NCBI GenBank assembly: GCA_016844945.1
Contig: JAERTJ010000198.1
Coordinates: 19,884 to 83,883, forward strand
Length of the DNA: 64,000 nucleotides
Source of the DNA: Fidelibacterota bacterium
GTDB taxonomy: Bacteria > Fidelibacterota > UBA8477 > JABMPR01
Direction: 5' to 3'
Of this stretch, positions 18,547 to 28,372 are shown piece after piece (within the stretch, counting starts at the first letter, position 1; each line of letters opens with the position of its first letter). Both the position numbers and the translations under genes were made by a program. The notes below the pieces were generated by a model, which ran no database searches, was not told the DNA's origin, and was given only the letters and a program-made list of their open reading frames with translations.

Positions 18547-19227
18547 ATGCAATTACAAGACCTACAATCACTGATGGACATGAATATTCGCACAGGGGAT
18601 GTCCTCATCAATCTACTCGTTGCCTTTCTGTGTGGCTGGGTAATTGCCCAAACTTATAAGATCACTTTTGGAGGTGCGTCATACTCCAAGAGTATCGCCA
18701 ACGCCCTGGTGGTGCTTTCCATGATTACATCAGTAGTCATAATCGTCATTGGCAATAATCTGGCGCGTGCATTTGGGTTGGTAGGTGCCATGTCCATCAT
18801 TCGTTTTCGTACAGCTGTGAAGGACCCCATGGATATTGTTTTTATCTTTTTCTCTCTCTCAGTCGGGTTGGCTGCTGGTGTCGGTCTGGCACAGATTGCC
18901 ATCATCGGTACCCTAAGTATAAGTGGGGTGCTCCTCGTGCTGAGTAAAGTGGGCTATGGTTCTGATCACTCACATGAAAATTTGCTGCAATTCGCTTATA
19001 GCGGGGATCATAATGGTGGAGAACCTCCTTACATGGAGGTCGTTCAAACTTTTTGTAGAACCTACACCATGATTAATGTCCGTTCTCTTGGAAGTAATGA
19101 GCAATATGAGATTTCCTATTATGTCACACTGAGAGATCCAAAGAAGGGGAATGATTTTGTAAAAGCCCTTTCAAATATCAAAGATGTTGAGAAAATTAAT
19201 CTTTATTCAGATGAATCACTTTCTTAG
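18547..19227 (+). CDS. DUF4956 multi-pass membrane protein
   Basis: The 226-residue protein has four probable membrane helices (about 19-37, 50-70, 95-117, 118-137). The DUF4956 signature GLVGAMSIIRFRTAVKDPMD lies between helices 2 and 3, and a soluble C-terminal domain (~150-226) has an ACT-like beta pattern. Family members are almost always beside VTC-domain genes, and this one follows by 11 bases. It is presumably the membrane partner of the VTC-like protein; molecular function is unknown. The start is supported by a GAAAG site a few bases before ATG. Confidence 0.82.
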   Translation: MQLQDLQSLMDMNIRTGDVLINLLVAFLCGWVIAQTYKITFGGASYSKSIANALVVLSMITSVVIIVIGNNLARAFGLVGAMSIIRFRTAVKDPMDIVFIFFSLSVGLAAGVGLAQIAIIGTLSISGVLLVLSKVGYGSDHSHENLLQFAYSGDHNGGEPPYMEVVQTFCRTYTMINVRSLGSNEQYEISYYVTLRDPKKGNDFVKALSNIKDVEKINLYSDESLS

Positions 19228-19317
19228 GAAAAGTGGTCCACCAAATCTTGAATAGTCGAACCCTGAGTTGTTCTCAATCAACAGGTTGCTAGTAGGTCTA
19301 ATTTAAAAGGAAATACA

Positions 19318-21132
19318 ATGTTCAGAGTTCTGGTTATTCTATTCTTGAGTATGGTTGCTCATGGCTTTGAACCTCTTATTCAGAATATTTCCGGAAGACA
19401 GACAACCTCCCTTAATGGCATCTGGAATTACATCGTAGATCCCTATGAGAATGGTTTCTATAACTATCGCTATATCCCTTTCGATAGTGCTGGAGACCCA
19501 AGCAAGAGTGGGGGATACTTCGCCAATCGAAAACCAACGCACGCTGCAGATCGGGTGGAGTATGATTTTGATTTGTCAGAACGTATCAAGGTCCCTGGTG
19601 ACTGGAACAGCCAAAAAGAAAAATTGTTCTATTACGAGGGGACTATCTGGTACAAAAAATCATTCGACTATTCCAGACTGAAGGATGGGAATCGGATATT
19701 TATACATTTTGGAGCCGTGAACTATCAGGCTGATGTTTACTTAAATGGGCATAAACTGGGGGTCCACAAAGGTGGGTTTACACCCTTCAATTTTGAGATT
19801 ACTGATCTTCTGAAAGAGTCTGACAACTTCCTCGTTGTAAAAGTTGATAATACGCGCAAAAAAGATGAGGTACCAACCGTCAATACGGATTGGTGGAATT
19901 TTGGTGGTTTGACCCGGGATGTGCAAGTCATTGAAGTTCCTGGAACCTTCGTACAGGACTATTTCATTCAGCTGGCTAAGAACTCTCAGAGAAAGATTAC
20001 AGGCTATGTGCAACTCAATGGGGCAGAGAAGGCAAATCAGAATGTTGAATTGATTATCCCTGGCTTGAAAATCAGAAAAAAACTGAAGACAGATGATCAA
20101 GGACGGGTTGATATTGATATATCCTCAAGAAGGATAAAACACTGGTCGCCAGAGAACCCATTACTATACGATGTTACTCTCAAAACCACCTCAGATAAGA
20201 TTACCGACCGCATTGGTTTTAGAAGCATTTCCACCAGGGGGCAGGACATTTTCCTCAATGGAAAATCCATTTTCCTGAAAGGAATTTGCATCCACGAAGA
20301 GAATCCCATTCGTGGTGGCAGGGCTTATAGTATGGAAGACTCAAAGCTACTTCTGGGCTGGGCGAAGGAATTGGGCTGTAACTATGTCCGTCTCGCACAT
20401 TATCCACATAATGATAACATGGTCAAGCTGGCTGATGAGATGGGAATTATGGTCTGGGAAGAAAATCCAGTCTACTGGACCATATCCTGGGAAAATGAAT
20501 CGACCTATCAGACTGCGCAGCAGCAACTTAGGGAAGTTATATCACGTGACAAGAACCGGGCGTCTGTCATCATCTGGTCCATGGCAAATGAGACACCAGT
20601 GAGTCAGCCTCGTATGGATTTTCTCATTGGCTTAAGGGAATTTGCCCTTAGTATGGATGATACACGACTGATCAGTGCTGCTCTCGAAATGCAAGGTGAA
20701 GGTCCAGGTGGTTTGACACGCAAAATTTCAGATCCTTTCGCAGAATATGTAGATGTTCTAGCCTTTAATCAATACATCGGATGGTACGATGGATTACCAG
20801 AAAAATGCGAGCAGATCAATTGGGCTATTGAGCAGGATAAACCTGTTATCGTTTCAGAGTTTGGTGGAGGAGCCCTCCAGGGGCATCACGGAGATAGTCT
20901 CACCATCTGGACCGAAGAATTTCAGGAATATCTCTACCGGGAATCCGTTGAAATGCTGGTGAGGATTCCTCAGCTCAGGGGAACAACTCCCTGGATTCTA
21001 TCAGATTTTCATTCACCGCGTCGCGTATTACCGGGCATTCAGGATGGGTGGAATCGCAAAGGGCTAATCGGGGAAACAGGAACCAAGAAGAAAGCGTTTT
21101 ATGTCATGCAGGATTTCTATAAGGATATCTGA
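19318..21132 (+). CDS. GH2 family glycosidase (beta-glucuronidase/beta-galactosidase type), exported
   Basis: The 604-residue protein has a signal peptide (to VAHGF). The GH2 layout is complete: N-terminal sugar-binding jelly roll (~30-200, LNGIWNY, GTIWYKKSF, VYLNGHKLGVHKGGF), immunoglobulin-like middle domain (~205-305) and TIM barrel (~306-604). Acid/base is Glu425 in WSMANE; nucleophile is Glu514 in VSEFGGG. HEENPIRGG and LAHYPHND are also GH2 landmarks. Its size is that of compact beta-glucuronidase-like members. There is no T9SS tail or lipobox, so it is likely periplasmic. AAAAGGAAA precedes ATG. It may trim side groups or the non-reducing ends of imported oligosaccharides; the exact sugar is not predictable. 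Confidence 0.87.
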   Translation: MFRVLVILFLSMVAHGFEPLIQNISGRQTTSLNGIWNYIVDPYENGFYNYRYIPFDSAGDPSKSGGYFANRKPTHAADRVEYDFDLSERIKVPGDWNSQKEKLFYYEGTIWYKKSFDYSRLKDGNRIFIHFGAVNYQADVYLNGHKLGVHKGGFTPFNFEITDLLKESDNFLVVKVDNTRKKDEVPTVNTDWWNFGGLTRDVQVIEVPGTFVQDYFIQLAKNSQRKITGYVQLNGAEKANQNVELIIPGLKIRKKLKTDDQGRVDIDISSRRIKHWSPENPLLYDVTLKTTSDKITDRIGFRSISTRGQDIFLNGKSIFLKGICIHEENPIRGGRAYSMEDSKLLLGWAKELGCNYVRLAHYPHNDNMVKLADEMGIMVWEENPVYWTISWENESTYQTAQQQLREVISRDKNRASVIIWSMANETPVSQPRMDFLIGLREFALSMDDTRLISAALEMQGEGPGGLTRKISDPFAEYVDVLAFNQYIGWYDGLPEKCEQINWAIEQDKPVIVSEFGGGALQGHHGDSLTIWTEEFQEYLYRESVEMLVRIPQLRGTTPWILSDFHSPRRVLPGIQDGWNRKGLIGETGTKKKAFYVMQDFYKDI

Positions 21133-21214
21133 CGCAATGGCTTTGACAATTGAAATTAAATTTATAGAAATTGGCTAAAGAAGAGTTAGGTAAGGATAAA
21201 GGAGCAGGTTCACG

Positions 21215-23005
21215 ATGACATTACACATCGTTGATAGTTCAATCGTTGTCATATACCTCATTGCAGTTGTGTTCATGGGGCTCTGGCTAAGAAAACGTGC
21301 AGGAGAAGGTATGGACGCCTACTTCCTGGGTGGTCGAAGTATTCCCTGGTACGTGCTCGGTGTTTCTAATGCCTCAAGTATGTTTGATATTGCCGGTACG
21401 ATGTGGTTGGTGAGCATGCTATTTATATACGGATTAAAGGGAACCTGGCTTCCCTGGTTGTGGCCAACATTTAATCAAATCTTCCTCATGGTTTATCTTG
21501 CTGTGTGGATCAGGCGTAGTGGTGTTGTAACGGGAGCCGAGTGGATAGGTACTCGTTTTGGGAAGGGGCGAGGTGCGGAACTTTCGCGGTTGGCCATTGT
21601 GGTGTTTGCCCTCATCTCCGTTGTGAGTTTTCTGATCTATGCCTACCAGGGGGTTGGCCGATTTGCGGCAGCTTTCTTACCCTGGGACTGGACCCCGGAC
21701 ACCTATGCCATGGTCTTGATGGGAATCACAACCTTTTATGTCATCCTGGGTGGTATGTTTAGTGTGGTCATCACCGATGTATTCCAGTTTGTGATGTTGG
21801 CTATTGCCTCAATATTTATCGCCATTATCGCAATGACGAATGTAGCACCAGAGGTATTAAATGCCGTCATCCCAGATGGATGGAAAAACCTGTTCTTTGG
21901 CTACACCCTGGATCTGGATTGGTCCAATCTTATCCCATCCGTTACAGACAAAATTGCAGCGGATGGATACAATATGTTTACCATCGTCTGGATGATGATG
22001 CTGTTCAAGGGCATTCTCACCAGTATGGCTGGAACAGCGCCAAACTATGATATGCAGCGTGTTCTGGCTACCAAAAGCCCCAGAGATTCTGCACTGATGA
22101 GTGGAATGGTATCAGCAGCTCTGGTTCCACGGTGGCTTATGATTGGTGGAATCGCGGTTTTAGGGCTGGCATTTTTCAGTGGTGAATTACGATCGATGGC
22201 AGGGGGCGCAGATTTTGAGATGCTCATGCCATTTGTGATTCGCGAGTTCTTTCCCATTGGTGTTACTGGCCTTGTCATTGCTGGTTTACTGGCAGCTTAT
22301 ATGAGTACTTTTGATTCAACAGTGAATGCAGGAGCAGCATATCTTGTAAACGATATCTATAAACGCTATATCGATCCTCATGCCAGTGAGAAGAAAACGA
22401 TCTGGATGAGTTATGGTGCCAGTATCCTGATTGTTATCGTTGGTGTGATCATGGGAACTCAAGCCGAGAGTATCCATTCCGCCATGGGTTGGATCGTTAC
22501 TGGACTATGGGGTGGATTTACTATTCCAAACGTCTTGAAATGGCACTGGTGGCGTTTTAATGGCTATGGCTACTTCTGGGGTATGCTTTCTGGAATCGTA
22601 ACAGCTATGGTCCTAGCTCAGATTGTTCCTGCCTCTGACTATCTATATTATTTTCCAGTCACCATGGGTATGGGAGCGTTGGGAAGTATTATTGGTAGTC
22701 TTATGACCAAACCAGATGAGATGGAAGATTTGAAATCCTTTTATACCTCTGTACGCCCATGGGGGGTCTGGGGTCCTGTTGCTGCTGCAGTACACAAGGA
22801 AAATCCAGATTTTAAAACGGATGCGTCTGCAGGTCGTGATTTGGGCAATGTTGCAGTGGGTATCATCTGGCAGACAACTCTGGTTGTAGGGCCAGTCTAC
22901 CTGATTATCCGTGAATGGTATGCCATGGCAGGCGCCGTTGTGATTGCCGCTCTGGCTACCTATTGGCTCAAAAAACGCTGGTACGACGTTCTACCACAGG
23001 ATTAA
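21215..23005 (+). CDS. Sodium:solute symporter (SSS family), sugar type
   Basis: The 596-residue integral membrane protein has about 13-14 hydrophobic helices. SSS landmarks are GMDAYFLGGRSIPWYVLGVSN near the N-terminus, MFDIAGTMW, YVILGGMFSVVITDVFQF, and AAYMSTFDSTVNAGAAYLVNDIY, which holds the Na2-site Ser/Thr. The family couples sodium entry to uptake of sugars or other small solutes across the inner membrane. GGAGCAGG lies upstream of ATG. It sits between a GH2 glycosidase and a GH94 phosphorylase, so import of cellobiose or related glucan disaccharides is the likely role (inference from context). Confidence 0.88.
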   Translation: MTLHIVDSSIVVIYLIAVVFMGLWLRKRAGEGMDAYFLGGRSIPWYVLGVSNASSMFDIAGTMWLVSMLFIYGLKGTWLPWLWPTFNQIFLMVYLAVWIRRSGVVTGAEWIGTRFGKGRGAELSRLAIVVFALISVVSFLIYAYQGVGRFAAAFLPWDWTPDTYAMVLMGITTFYVILGGMFSVVITDVFQFVMLAIASIFIAIIAMTNVAPEVLNAVIPDGWKNLFFGYTLDLDWSNLIPSVTDKIAADGYNMFTIVWMMMLFKGILTSMAGTAPNYDMQRVLATKSPRDSALMSGMVSAALVPRWLMIGGIAVLGLAFFSGELRSMAGGADFEMLMPFVIREFFPIGVTGLVIAGLLAAYMSTFDSTVNAGAAYLVNDIYKRYIDPHASEKKTIWMSYGASILIVIVGVIMGTQAESIHSAMGWIVTGLWGGFTIPNVLKWHWWRFNGYGYFWGMLSGIVTAMVLAQIVPASDYLYYFPVTMGMGALGSIIGSLMTKPDEMEDLKSFYTSVRPWGVWGPVAAAVHKENPDFKTDASAGRDLGNVAVGIIWQTTLVVGPVYLIIREWYAMAGAVVIAALATYWLKKRWYDVLPQD

Positions 23006-23040
23006 TAGAGTAAGAATCATACAGATAGAAAGTTGAAGAC

Positions 23041-25482
23041 GTGAAATACGGCTATTTTGATGACGAGCAGCGTGAATATGTAATTACAAATCCAAAAACT
23101 CCCTGGCCCTGGATCAATTATCTGGGCACCAAGGATTTCTTCCGCCTGATATCAAATACGGGTGGTGGATATGCCTTTTACCAGGATGCAAAATTGCGCC
23201 GTATTACTCGCTACCGCTATAACAGTGTACCCTTAGATCAGAGTGGAACTTATTTTTACATTAAGGATGGGGATGATGTCTGGAATCCCGGTTGGCAACC
23301 TACCCAAAAAAAACTAGACAACTATTCTTGCCGACATGGTCTGGGTTACACCATCCTATCAGGTGAAAGGGGAGGACTCAAATCTGAAGTTACTCACCTG
23401 GTTCCACTGAATTTTAAAGGTGAAGTTCAACGCGTTGTTGTCAAAAATACCAGCAAGTTACCCAAGCGTTTTGATCTGTTTAGCTATGCTGAATGGGCAC
23501 TCTGGGACGCTCAAGATGATTCTACAAATTTCCAGAGGAACTTTTCCACAGGGGAAGTTGAGGTTGATGGACGAATCTTATATCACAAAACAGAATATAG
23601 GGAAAGACGTAATCACTATGCCTTCTATGCTTGTAGTGAAAAGTCCTTTGATTTTGATACGGACCGTGAGTCCTTTCTTGGTCTCTATAATGGTCTGGAT
23701 AATCCTCAGGTTGTTACCGAAGGTAAATCAAAAAACTCCATTGCCCATGGCTGGTCACCCATAGCTTCTCATCATTTGAAATTTGAGCTATTTCCAGAAG
23801 AGTCCCGTGAGATCATATTTGTCTTAGGCTATGCTGAGAATCCTCAGGATGAAAAATGGGCAGAACCCGGTGTGATTAACAAGCAGGTCGCCAAAGAAAT
23901 GCATCACCAGTTCAAGAATTCCAGACAGGTTGACAAGGCTATGAAGAAGCTACGCAAGCATTGGTCAAAGCTGTTGTCCACATACCGTTTGAAGGGACTA
24001 GACGAGCGCCTGGAACGTATGGTCAACACCTGGAATCCATACCAGTGTATGATCACCTTTAATCTTTCCCGAAGTGCTTCATATTTTGAAAGTGGGATTG
24101 GCAGGGGGATGGGCTTCCGTGATTCCAATCAGGATTTGATCGGGTTTGTCCATCAAATACCAGAGCGTGCCAGGGAGCGGATCCTTGATCTGGCTGCCAC
24201 ACAACTCCGCGATGGTGGTGCCTATCACCAATATCAACCCTTGACCAAGCGTGGAAATGATGAAGTCGGAACCGGTTTCAATGATGACCCGCTATGGCTG
24301 ATTCTGTCTGTAACTGAGTATATCAAAGAGACAGGTGATTTCTCGATCCTTGATGAAGTCGTTGATTTTGAGAACGATCCTGACCAGGCAGCTCCCATGA
24401 CTGAACACCTCAAGCGATCTTTTGATCATGTGATCAATAATCTGGGACCTCACGGTTTACCCCTCATTGGACGGGCAGATTGGAATGATTGTTTAAATCT
24501 CAATTGTTTTTCAGAAACGCCAGGTGAGTCATTTCAGACCACTGAGAATAAAGAAGGGGGACGTGCCGAATCCGTTTTTATCGCCGGAATGTTTGTGGCT
24601 TACGGCGCTGAATACGCCAGATTATGTCGCACGATTGACTTGAATGATGAGGCGCAACGTGCTGAGGATCAGGTGATTAGCATGAGAAAGGTAGTCTCGG
24701 AATCAGGTTGGGATGGAGAATGGTTCCTTCGAGCGTATGACCATTTTGGAGACAAGGTGGGTAGCTCAGAAAACGATGAGGGTCAAATCTTTATCGAGCC
24801 CCAGGGTATGTGTGTTATGGCAGGTCTCGGTCTCGATGATGGTACTGCCATCAAAGCGCTGGATTCAGTAAAAGAACGATTGGAATGTGAACATGGTATT
24901 GTTCTAAATCAACCCCCTTATAGTGGTTACAAACTTAATTTGGGTGAAATCTCCACCTATCCACCTGGCTATAAAGAGAATGCAGGAATCTTTTGCCACA
25001 ATAACCCCTGGATCACCATTGCTGAAACCAAAGTAGGTAGAGGTAAACGGGCATTTGACACCTATAGCAAGATCGCTCCAGCATATCTGGAAGAAGTATC
25101 CGATCTCCACCGGACTGAGCCCTATGTGTATGCACAAATGATTGCAGGTATGGATGCGGCGAAACCAGGAGAAGCAAAGAATTCCTGGCTTACAGGTACA
25201 GCCTCTTGGAATTATTATGCTATCACCCGTCACATTCTTGGGATTAAACCTGATTACAACGGATTGATTGTAGATCCCTGTATCCCAGGAGAATGGTCCG
25301 ATTACACCGTTAAGAGAGATTTTAGAGGTGTTACCTATAAGGTCAAGATCAATAATCCTGAGCACCTGGAAAAGGGTGAAGTATCTCTGGTAGTAGATGG
25401 AGAACCGATCGAAGGAAATTGCATCCCCCTCAAGGAAAAAGGGTCAGAATGTAAGGTGGTTGCTACCCTCAGGGCAGTCTAA
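23041..25482 (+). CDS. GH94 cellobiose-phosphorylase-type enzyme
   Basis: The 813-residue protein starts at GTG and has no signal peptide, so it is cytoplasmic. Its length and opening ([20 protein letters not shown], then WPWINYLG) match cellobiose phosphorylases. The N-terminal beta-sandwich is followed by an (alpha/alpha)6 barrel with [25 protein letters not shown] and [12 protein letters not shown] (Asp480 and Asp483; the general acid Asp lies in this ADWND motif). LDPA-like closing elements include [12 protein letters not shown]. The reaction is beta-glucosyl disaccharide plus phosphate giving glucose-1-phosphate plus glucose, saving ATP. Cellobiose is the best guess, but laminaribiose or a cellodextrin cannot be excluded. 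It follows the symporter by 35 bases and completes the glucan pathway. Confidence 0.88.
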   Translation: MKYGYFDDEQREYVITNPKTPWPWINYLGTKDFFRLISNTGGGYAFYQDAKLRRITRYRYNSVPLDQSGTYFYIKDGDDVWNPGWQPTQKKLDNYSCRHGLGYTILSGERGGLKSEVTHLVPLNFKGEVQRVVVKNTSKLPKRFDLFSYAEWALWDAQDDSTNFQRNFSTGEVEVDGRILYHKTEYRERRNHYAFYACSEKSFDFDTDRESFLGLYNGLDNPQVVTEGKSKNSIAHGWSPIASHHLKFELFPEESREIIFVLGYAENPQDEKWAEPGVINKQVAKEMHHQFKNSRQVDKAMKKLRKHWSKLLSTYRLKGLDERLERMVNTWNPYQCMITFNLSRSASYFESGIGRGMGFRDSNQDLIGFVHQIPERARERILDLAATQLRDGGAYHQYQPLTKRGNDEVGTGFNDDPLWLILSVTEYIKETGDFSILDEVVDFENDPDQAAPMTEHLKRSFDHVINNLGPHGLPLIGRADWNDCLNLNCFSETPGESFQTTENKEGGRAESVFIAGMFVAYGAEYARLCRTIDLNDEAQRAEDQVISMRKVVSESGWDGEWFLRAYDHFGDKVGSSENDEGQIFIEPQGMCVMAGLGLDDGTAIKALDSVKERLECEHGIVLNQPPYSGYKLNLGEISTYPPGYKENAGIFCHNNPWITIAETKVGRGKRAFDTYSKIAPAYLEEVSDLHRTEPYVYAQMIAGMDAAKPGEAKNSWLTGTASWNYYAITRHILGIKPDYNGLIVDPCIPGEWSDYTVKRDFRGVTYKVKINNPEHLEKGEVSLVVDGEPIEGNCIPLKEKGSECKVVATLRAV

Positions 25483-25811
25483 CGACAACTGCATACAGAG
25501 TTCCTTTTCGTAATTTCTTCTGGCTCTACCCTTAGGTTCAAATGATTTATTGAACCCAACTTAAGAAGCTGTAGATCAGTCAAGTACAGTCTTTCATGTA
25601 AACCATGTTGGGTATTAATCAACCACCTAATCGGAAAAGTTAAGGTGAGTGTGTTTGAAATCCTGGTTATCCTCACGTGATGACCCAGGGCACGTATAGC
25701 AGCCAGCAAAAGGATCATCCTATCTCCCTAATGCTGGAGAACGTTTCTACCAAGAAGTCGAGGCAGTTGTACTTGTATTCCGTTTTAATTTCGAAATGCT
25801 TCTTTAAATAA

Positions 25812-25841
25812 CAGAAGTCCCGGTGCGTACCGAGACTTCTG
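25812..25841. terminator. Hairpin, possible terminator downstream of GH94 gene
   Basis: CAGAAGTC (25812-25819) pairs perfectly with GACTTCTG (25834-25841), and CGGT/ACCG extends the stem inside. No U-run follows on either strand, so it may be a factor-dependent terminator, an RNA-stability hairpin or an operator. Confidence 0.4.
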
Positions 25842-26123
25842 TTGGCAAGGAGGGAATCATTATAAAGGAGAGAGTTCTTTATTTGTCCCTACTTGCATCT
25901 TCGCTGGTGTTCTCCATACTATTAGTAATTAGTGAAATAAAAATTTTGCTTGCAGAACCGAATTGATAATAGTGATAAAATTGATGATAATGCATAAGGC
26001 TTGATAAAATTCAAGAGAACTTATCCAAGTATAGTATTGAATCATGATTCTCACCGTCAATCAGGTCAATTCAATAGTGGGAGTCCTCTAGTTTCCTTCC
26101 TTTTTTAAATCCAGCCGCTCTGT

Positions 26124-26148
26124 AAATCATATCCTAATGATATGATTT
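26124..26148. repeat. Perfect inverted repeat, 10-base arms
   Basis: AAATCATATC (26124-26133) and GATATGATTT (26139-26148) are perfect inverse arms around a 5-base loop. It lies about 220 bases before the adaptor gene. Without a U-run it is either a protein-binding site or an RNA hairpin. Confidence 0.5.
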
Positions 26149-26277
26149 CCATATCTATCTGAATGAATACAGATCTTAAATCGGTGAGTATTTTTCTACT
26201 GAATACTATATAAGTGTAAAATATACAAATATATACGGTCAATAAGTAATTCCTTGGCACATGGCTTGTGTTAACCC

Positions 26278-26289
26278 ATGTCATGACAT
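26278..26289. promoter_or_regulatory. 12-base palindrome upstream of export operon
   Basis: ATGTCATGACAT is a perfect palindrome about 78 bases before the adaptor start. The position fits an operator for a dimeric repressor such as TetR or MarR types that commonly control MacAB-like exporters; no regulator gene is adjacent, so this is inference. Confidence 0.3.
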
Positions 26290-26366
26290 CTGCAGGAAGC
26301 TTCAAAATTCGTTATTAAAAAAGTACTGAGAGCTTGCTGCATACACAAAACGCAGGGATGGGGTTT

Positions 26367-27623
26367 ATGGACAAAAAAATTGAAAAAACACGCTGGCAAA
26401 AGTTCAAACCCGTTTCATTCGGTCTGAGTGCCATCATATTTATAGCCGTTGCACTTTTCCTTTCATCAAAAAGTGGTGATACACTTAAGATCAGTGATCG
26501 TCGAGTCAAAATCAGCACCGTTGAAGAAGGCAAATTTCAGGAATTCATTCCCCTGAGTGGGAGCGTGGTTCCTATCCGGACTTACTACCTTGATGCCATT
26601 GAAGGAGGGCGGGTCGAACAGAGATATATTGAAGCTGGAACCTTCGTGGAAAAGGGAGACCAAATCCTCAGTCTCGCTAATACCAACCTCCTTCTGGACA
26701 TCATGTATCGTGAAGCCGAACTCTTCCAACAGAGTAATAATCTGAGAAATACAAAGCTGGCGATGCAACAGAATCGCCTGAACATCCAATCACAACTTCT
26801 GGATCTTGACTATCAGATTAGGCAATCACATAGAATCTATAAGCGAAATGAAAAACTGGCTGAGAAAAATATGATTTCCTCAGAGGAATATGAAGCCAGT
26901 ATGGATGATTACCAATTTCTTGAGAAGAAACGCATCCTGACCCTTCAATCATTCGAGCAGGACTCCATATATCGTGAGGTTCAGATTCAACAACTTGAGA
27001 GTGGCCTCCAGCGTATGCAGGATAATATGGAAGTAGTCAAACAGAATCTCGATAACCTGGTCATCAAAGCCCCTGTTTCTGGTCAACTCACCTCATTGAA
27101 TGCTGAGATCGGAGAATCCAAGGTCCGCGGGGAACGGCTGGGACAAATTGACATTATGGATGGTTTCAAAATCAGCACACCCGTCGATGAGCATTTTATT
27201 ACACGCGTAAATCTGGGGCAGCAAGCCACATTCAAACTAAACAACACACATTATACTGTGGAACTATCAAAAATTTATCCTGAAGTCATCAATGGGCAAT
27301 TCAGAGTCGAATTGACATTTGGTGAGCCAGAACCGTCTGATATTCGTAGAGGTCAAACATTACACCTGCGCCTGGAACTTGGTGATTCTGATGATGCTAT
27401 TCTTCTTACTAGGGGAGGATTTTATCAGGAAACGGGTGGACAGTGGGTTTATGTCCTCAGTCATGATGGGAAGTCTGCCACAAAGCGGTCCATCAAGCTA
27501 GGTCGCCAGAATCAGGATGTCTATGAGGTCCTTGAAGGACTAAAACCTGGAGAACGTGTTATCACCAGCAGCTACAATCAGTTTGGTGACTACGAACAAT
27601 TGTATTTTAAAAACGAATCCTGA
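26367..27623 (+). CDS. MacA-type periplasmic adaptor (HlyD/RND-ABC membrane-fusion protein)
   Basis: I choose ATG at 26367 (418 residues) because GGGATGGGG lies just upstream; the frame could extend back to TTG at 26334. One N-terminal membrane helix (SAIIFIAVALFLSS) is followed by a barrel-sandwich half (GRVEQRYIEAGTFVEKGDQIL), a long coiled-coil hairpin (about 120-225), the second lipoyl half (LVIKAPVSGQLTSLN), a beta-barrel domain (QATFKLNNTHYTVEL) and a membrane-proximal domain. This is the full MacA-type order. It bridges an inner-membrane ABC transporter to an outer-membrane channel. The ATPase and permease genes follow at 26 and 33 bases; no TolC-like gene is in the window. Confidence 0.85.
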   Translation: MDKKIEKTRWQKFKPVSFGLSAIIFIAVALFLSSKSGDTLKISDRRVKISTVEEGKFQEFIPLSGSVVPIRTYYLDAIEGGRVEQRYIEAGTFVEKGDQILSLANTNLLLDIMYREAELFQQSNNLRNTKLAMQQNRLNIQSQLLDLDYQIRQSHRIYKRNEKLAEKNMISSEEYEASMDDYQFLEKKRILTLQSFEQDSIYREVQIQQLESGLQRMQDNMEVVKQNLDNLVIKAPVSGQLTSLNAEIGESKVRGERLGQIDIMDGFKISTPVDEHFITRVNLGQQATFKLNNTHYTVELSKIYPEVINGQFRVELTFGEPEPSDIRRGQTLHLRLELGDSDDAILLTRGGFYQETGGQWVYVLSHDGKSATKRSIKLGRQNQDVYEVLEGLKPGERVITSSYNQFGDYEQLYFKNES

Positions 27624-27649
27624 GTCATAAGGAAATAAGGGAGCATATC

Positions 27650-28339
27650 ATGATAAGAACAGAGAAGTTGAGTAAAGTATTCCGTGCAGAAGAGATCGAA
27701 ACCACTGCTTTAAATCAGATCGATCTTGATATAAAAGAAGGTGAGTTTGTTTCAATAATGGGACCTTCAGGTTGTGGAAAATCCACCCTGATGAATGTTC
27801 TGGGCCTTTTGGATAACCCGACTACAGGTAAGTATCATTTCCTGGATGAGGAAGTGAGCGGTTACAGTGAACAGCAACGAGCAGATTTCCGTAAACAGAA
27901 TATTGGATTTGTCTTTCAGAGTTTCAATCTCATTGATGAATTGACAGTCTACGAGAATGTGGAACTACCACTGCTCTATCTTGGTGTTCCAGGAGCTGAA
28001 CGCAAAGAGCGTGTGACTGCCATGCTGGAGCGGATGGGTGTCGGCCATAGACATTCACATTACCCCCAACAACTTTCAGGGGGGCAGCAGCAGCGTGTGG
28101 CTGTTTCTCGGGCATTAATCACCAATCCAAAAATAGTTCTCGCAGATGAACCTACTGGTAACCTGGACTCTCAACATGGTGACGAGGTTATGAATCTCCT
28201 GAAAGATTTGAACCAGCAGGGGACCACCATTGTCATGGTAACTCATTCACCTGCCTATGCAGCATATGGGAATCGTACGGTCAACCTGTTTGATGGCAAA
28301 GTTGCTGATGAAACACTGAACGGAAACTTTCACGTTTAA
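27650..28339 (+). CDS. MacB/LolD-type ABC transporter ATP-binding protein
   Basis: The 229-residue nucleotide-binding subunit has Walker [10 protein letters not shown] (38-46), the Q-loop (FVFQ, Gln90), signature LSGGQQQR (142-149), Walker B IVLADEP (162-168), the D-loop and His199. The short form without fused membrane domain, ending soon after the H-loop, is typical of the MacB/LolD/FtsE class that works with FtsX-like permeases. It powers mechanotransmission rather than drug transport through the membrane domain in characterised MacB. AAGGGAGC lies before ATG. It is the middle gene of a three-gene export operon. Confidence 0.92.
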   Translation: MIRTEKLSKVFRAEEIETTALNQIDLDIKEGEFVSIMGPSGCGKSTLMNVLGLLDNPTTGKYHFLDEEVSGYSEQQRADFRKQNIGFVFQSFNLIDELTVYENVELPLLYLGVPGAERKERVTAMLERMGVGHRHSHYPQQLSGGQQQRVAVSRALITNPKIVLADEPTGNLDSQHGDEVMNLLKDLNQQGTTIVMVTHSPAYAAYGNRTVNLFDGKVADETLNGNFHV

Positions 28340-28372
28340 GGTTTGGGATTAATCGAAACAAGGAGTTGACCT

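Larger units (their letters stand above)
25483..26366 (+). other. Gene-free interval with inverted repeats
   Basis: About 880 bases without a credible gene. It contains four inverted repeats: GGTTCAA/TTGAACC (25535-25556), the hairpin at 25812-25841, AAATCATATC/GATATGATTT (26124-26148) and a 12-base palindrome ATGTCATGACAT (26278-26289). The right half is AT-rich (26160-26260) and probably carries the promoter of the export operon; I cannot fix the -10/-35 boxes. Minus-strand frames of 66-79 codons here lack ribosome sites and protein-like composition. Confidence 0.6.

Noticed and set aside
21143..21168. TTGACA...TATAGA promoter before the symporter gene
   Set aside because: Spacing is only 14 bases, too short for a standard promoter, and the preceding genes are likely co-transcribed.
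25479..25718. 79-codon minus-strand frame after the GH94 gene
   Set aside because: No ribosome site, no recognisable domain, overlaps the GH94 stop and lies in an interval of inverted repeats.
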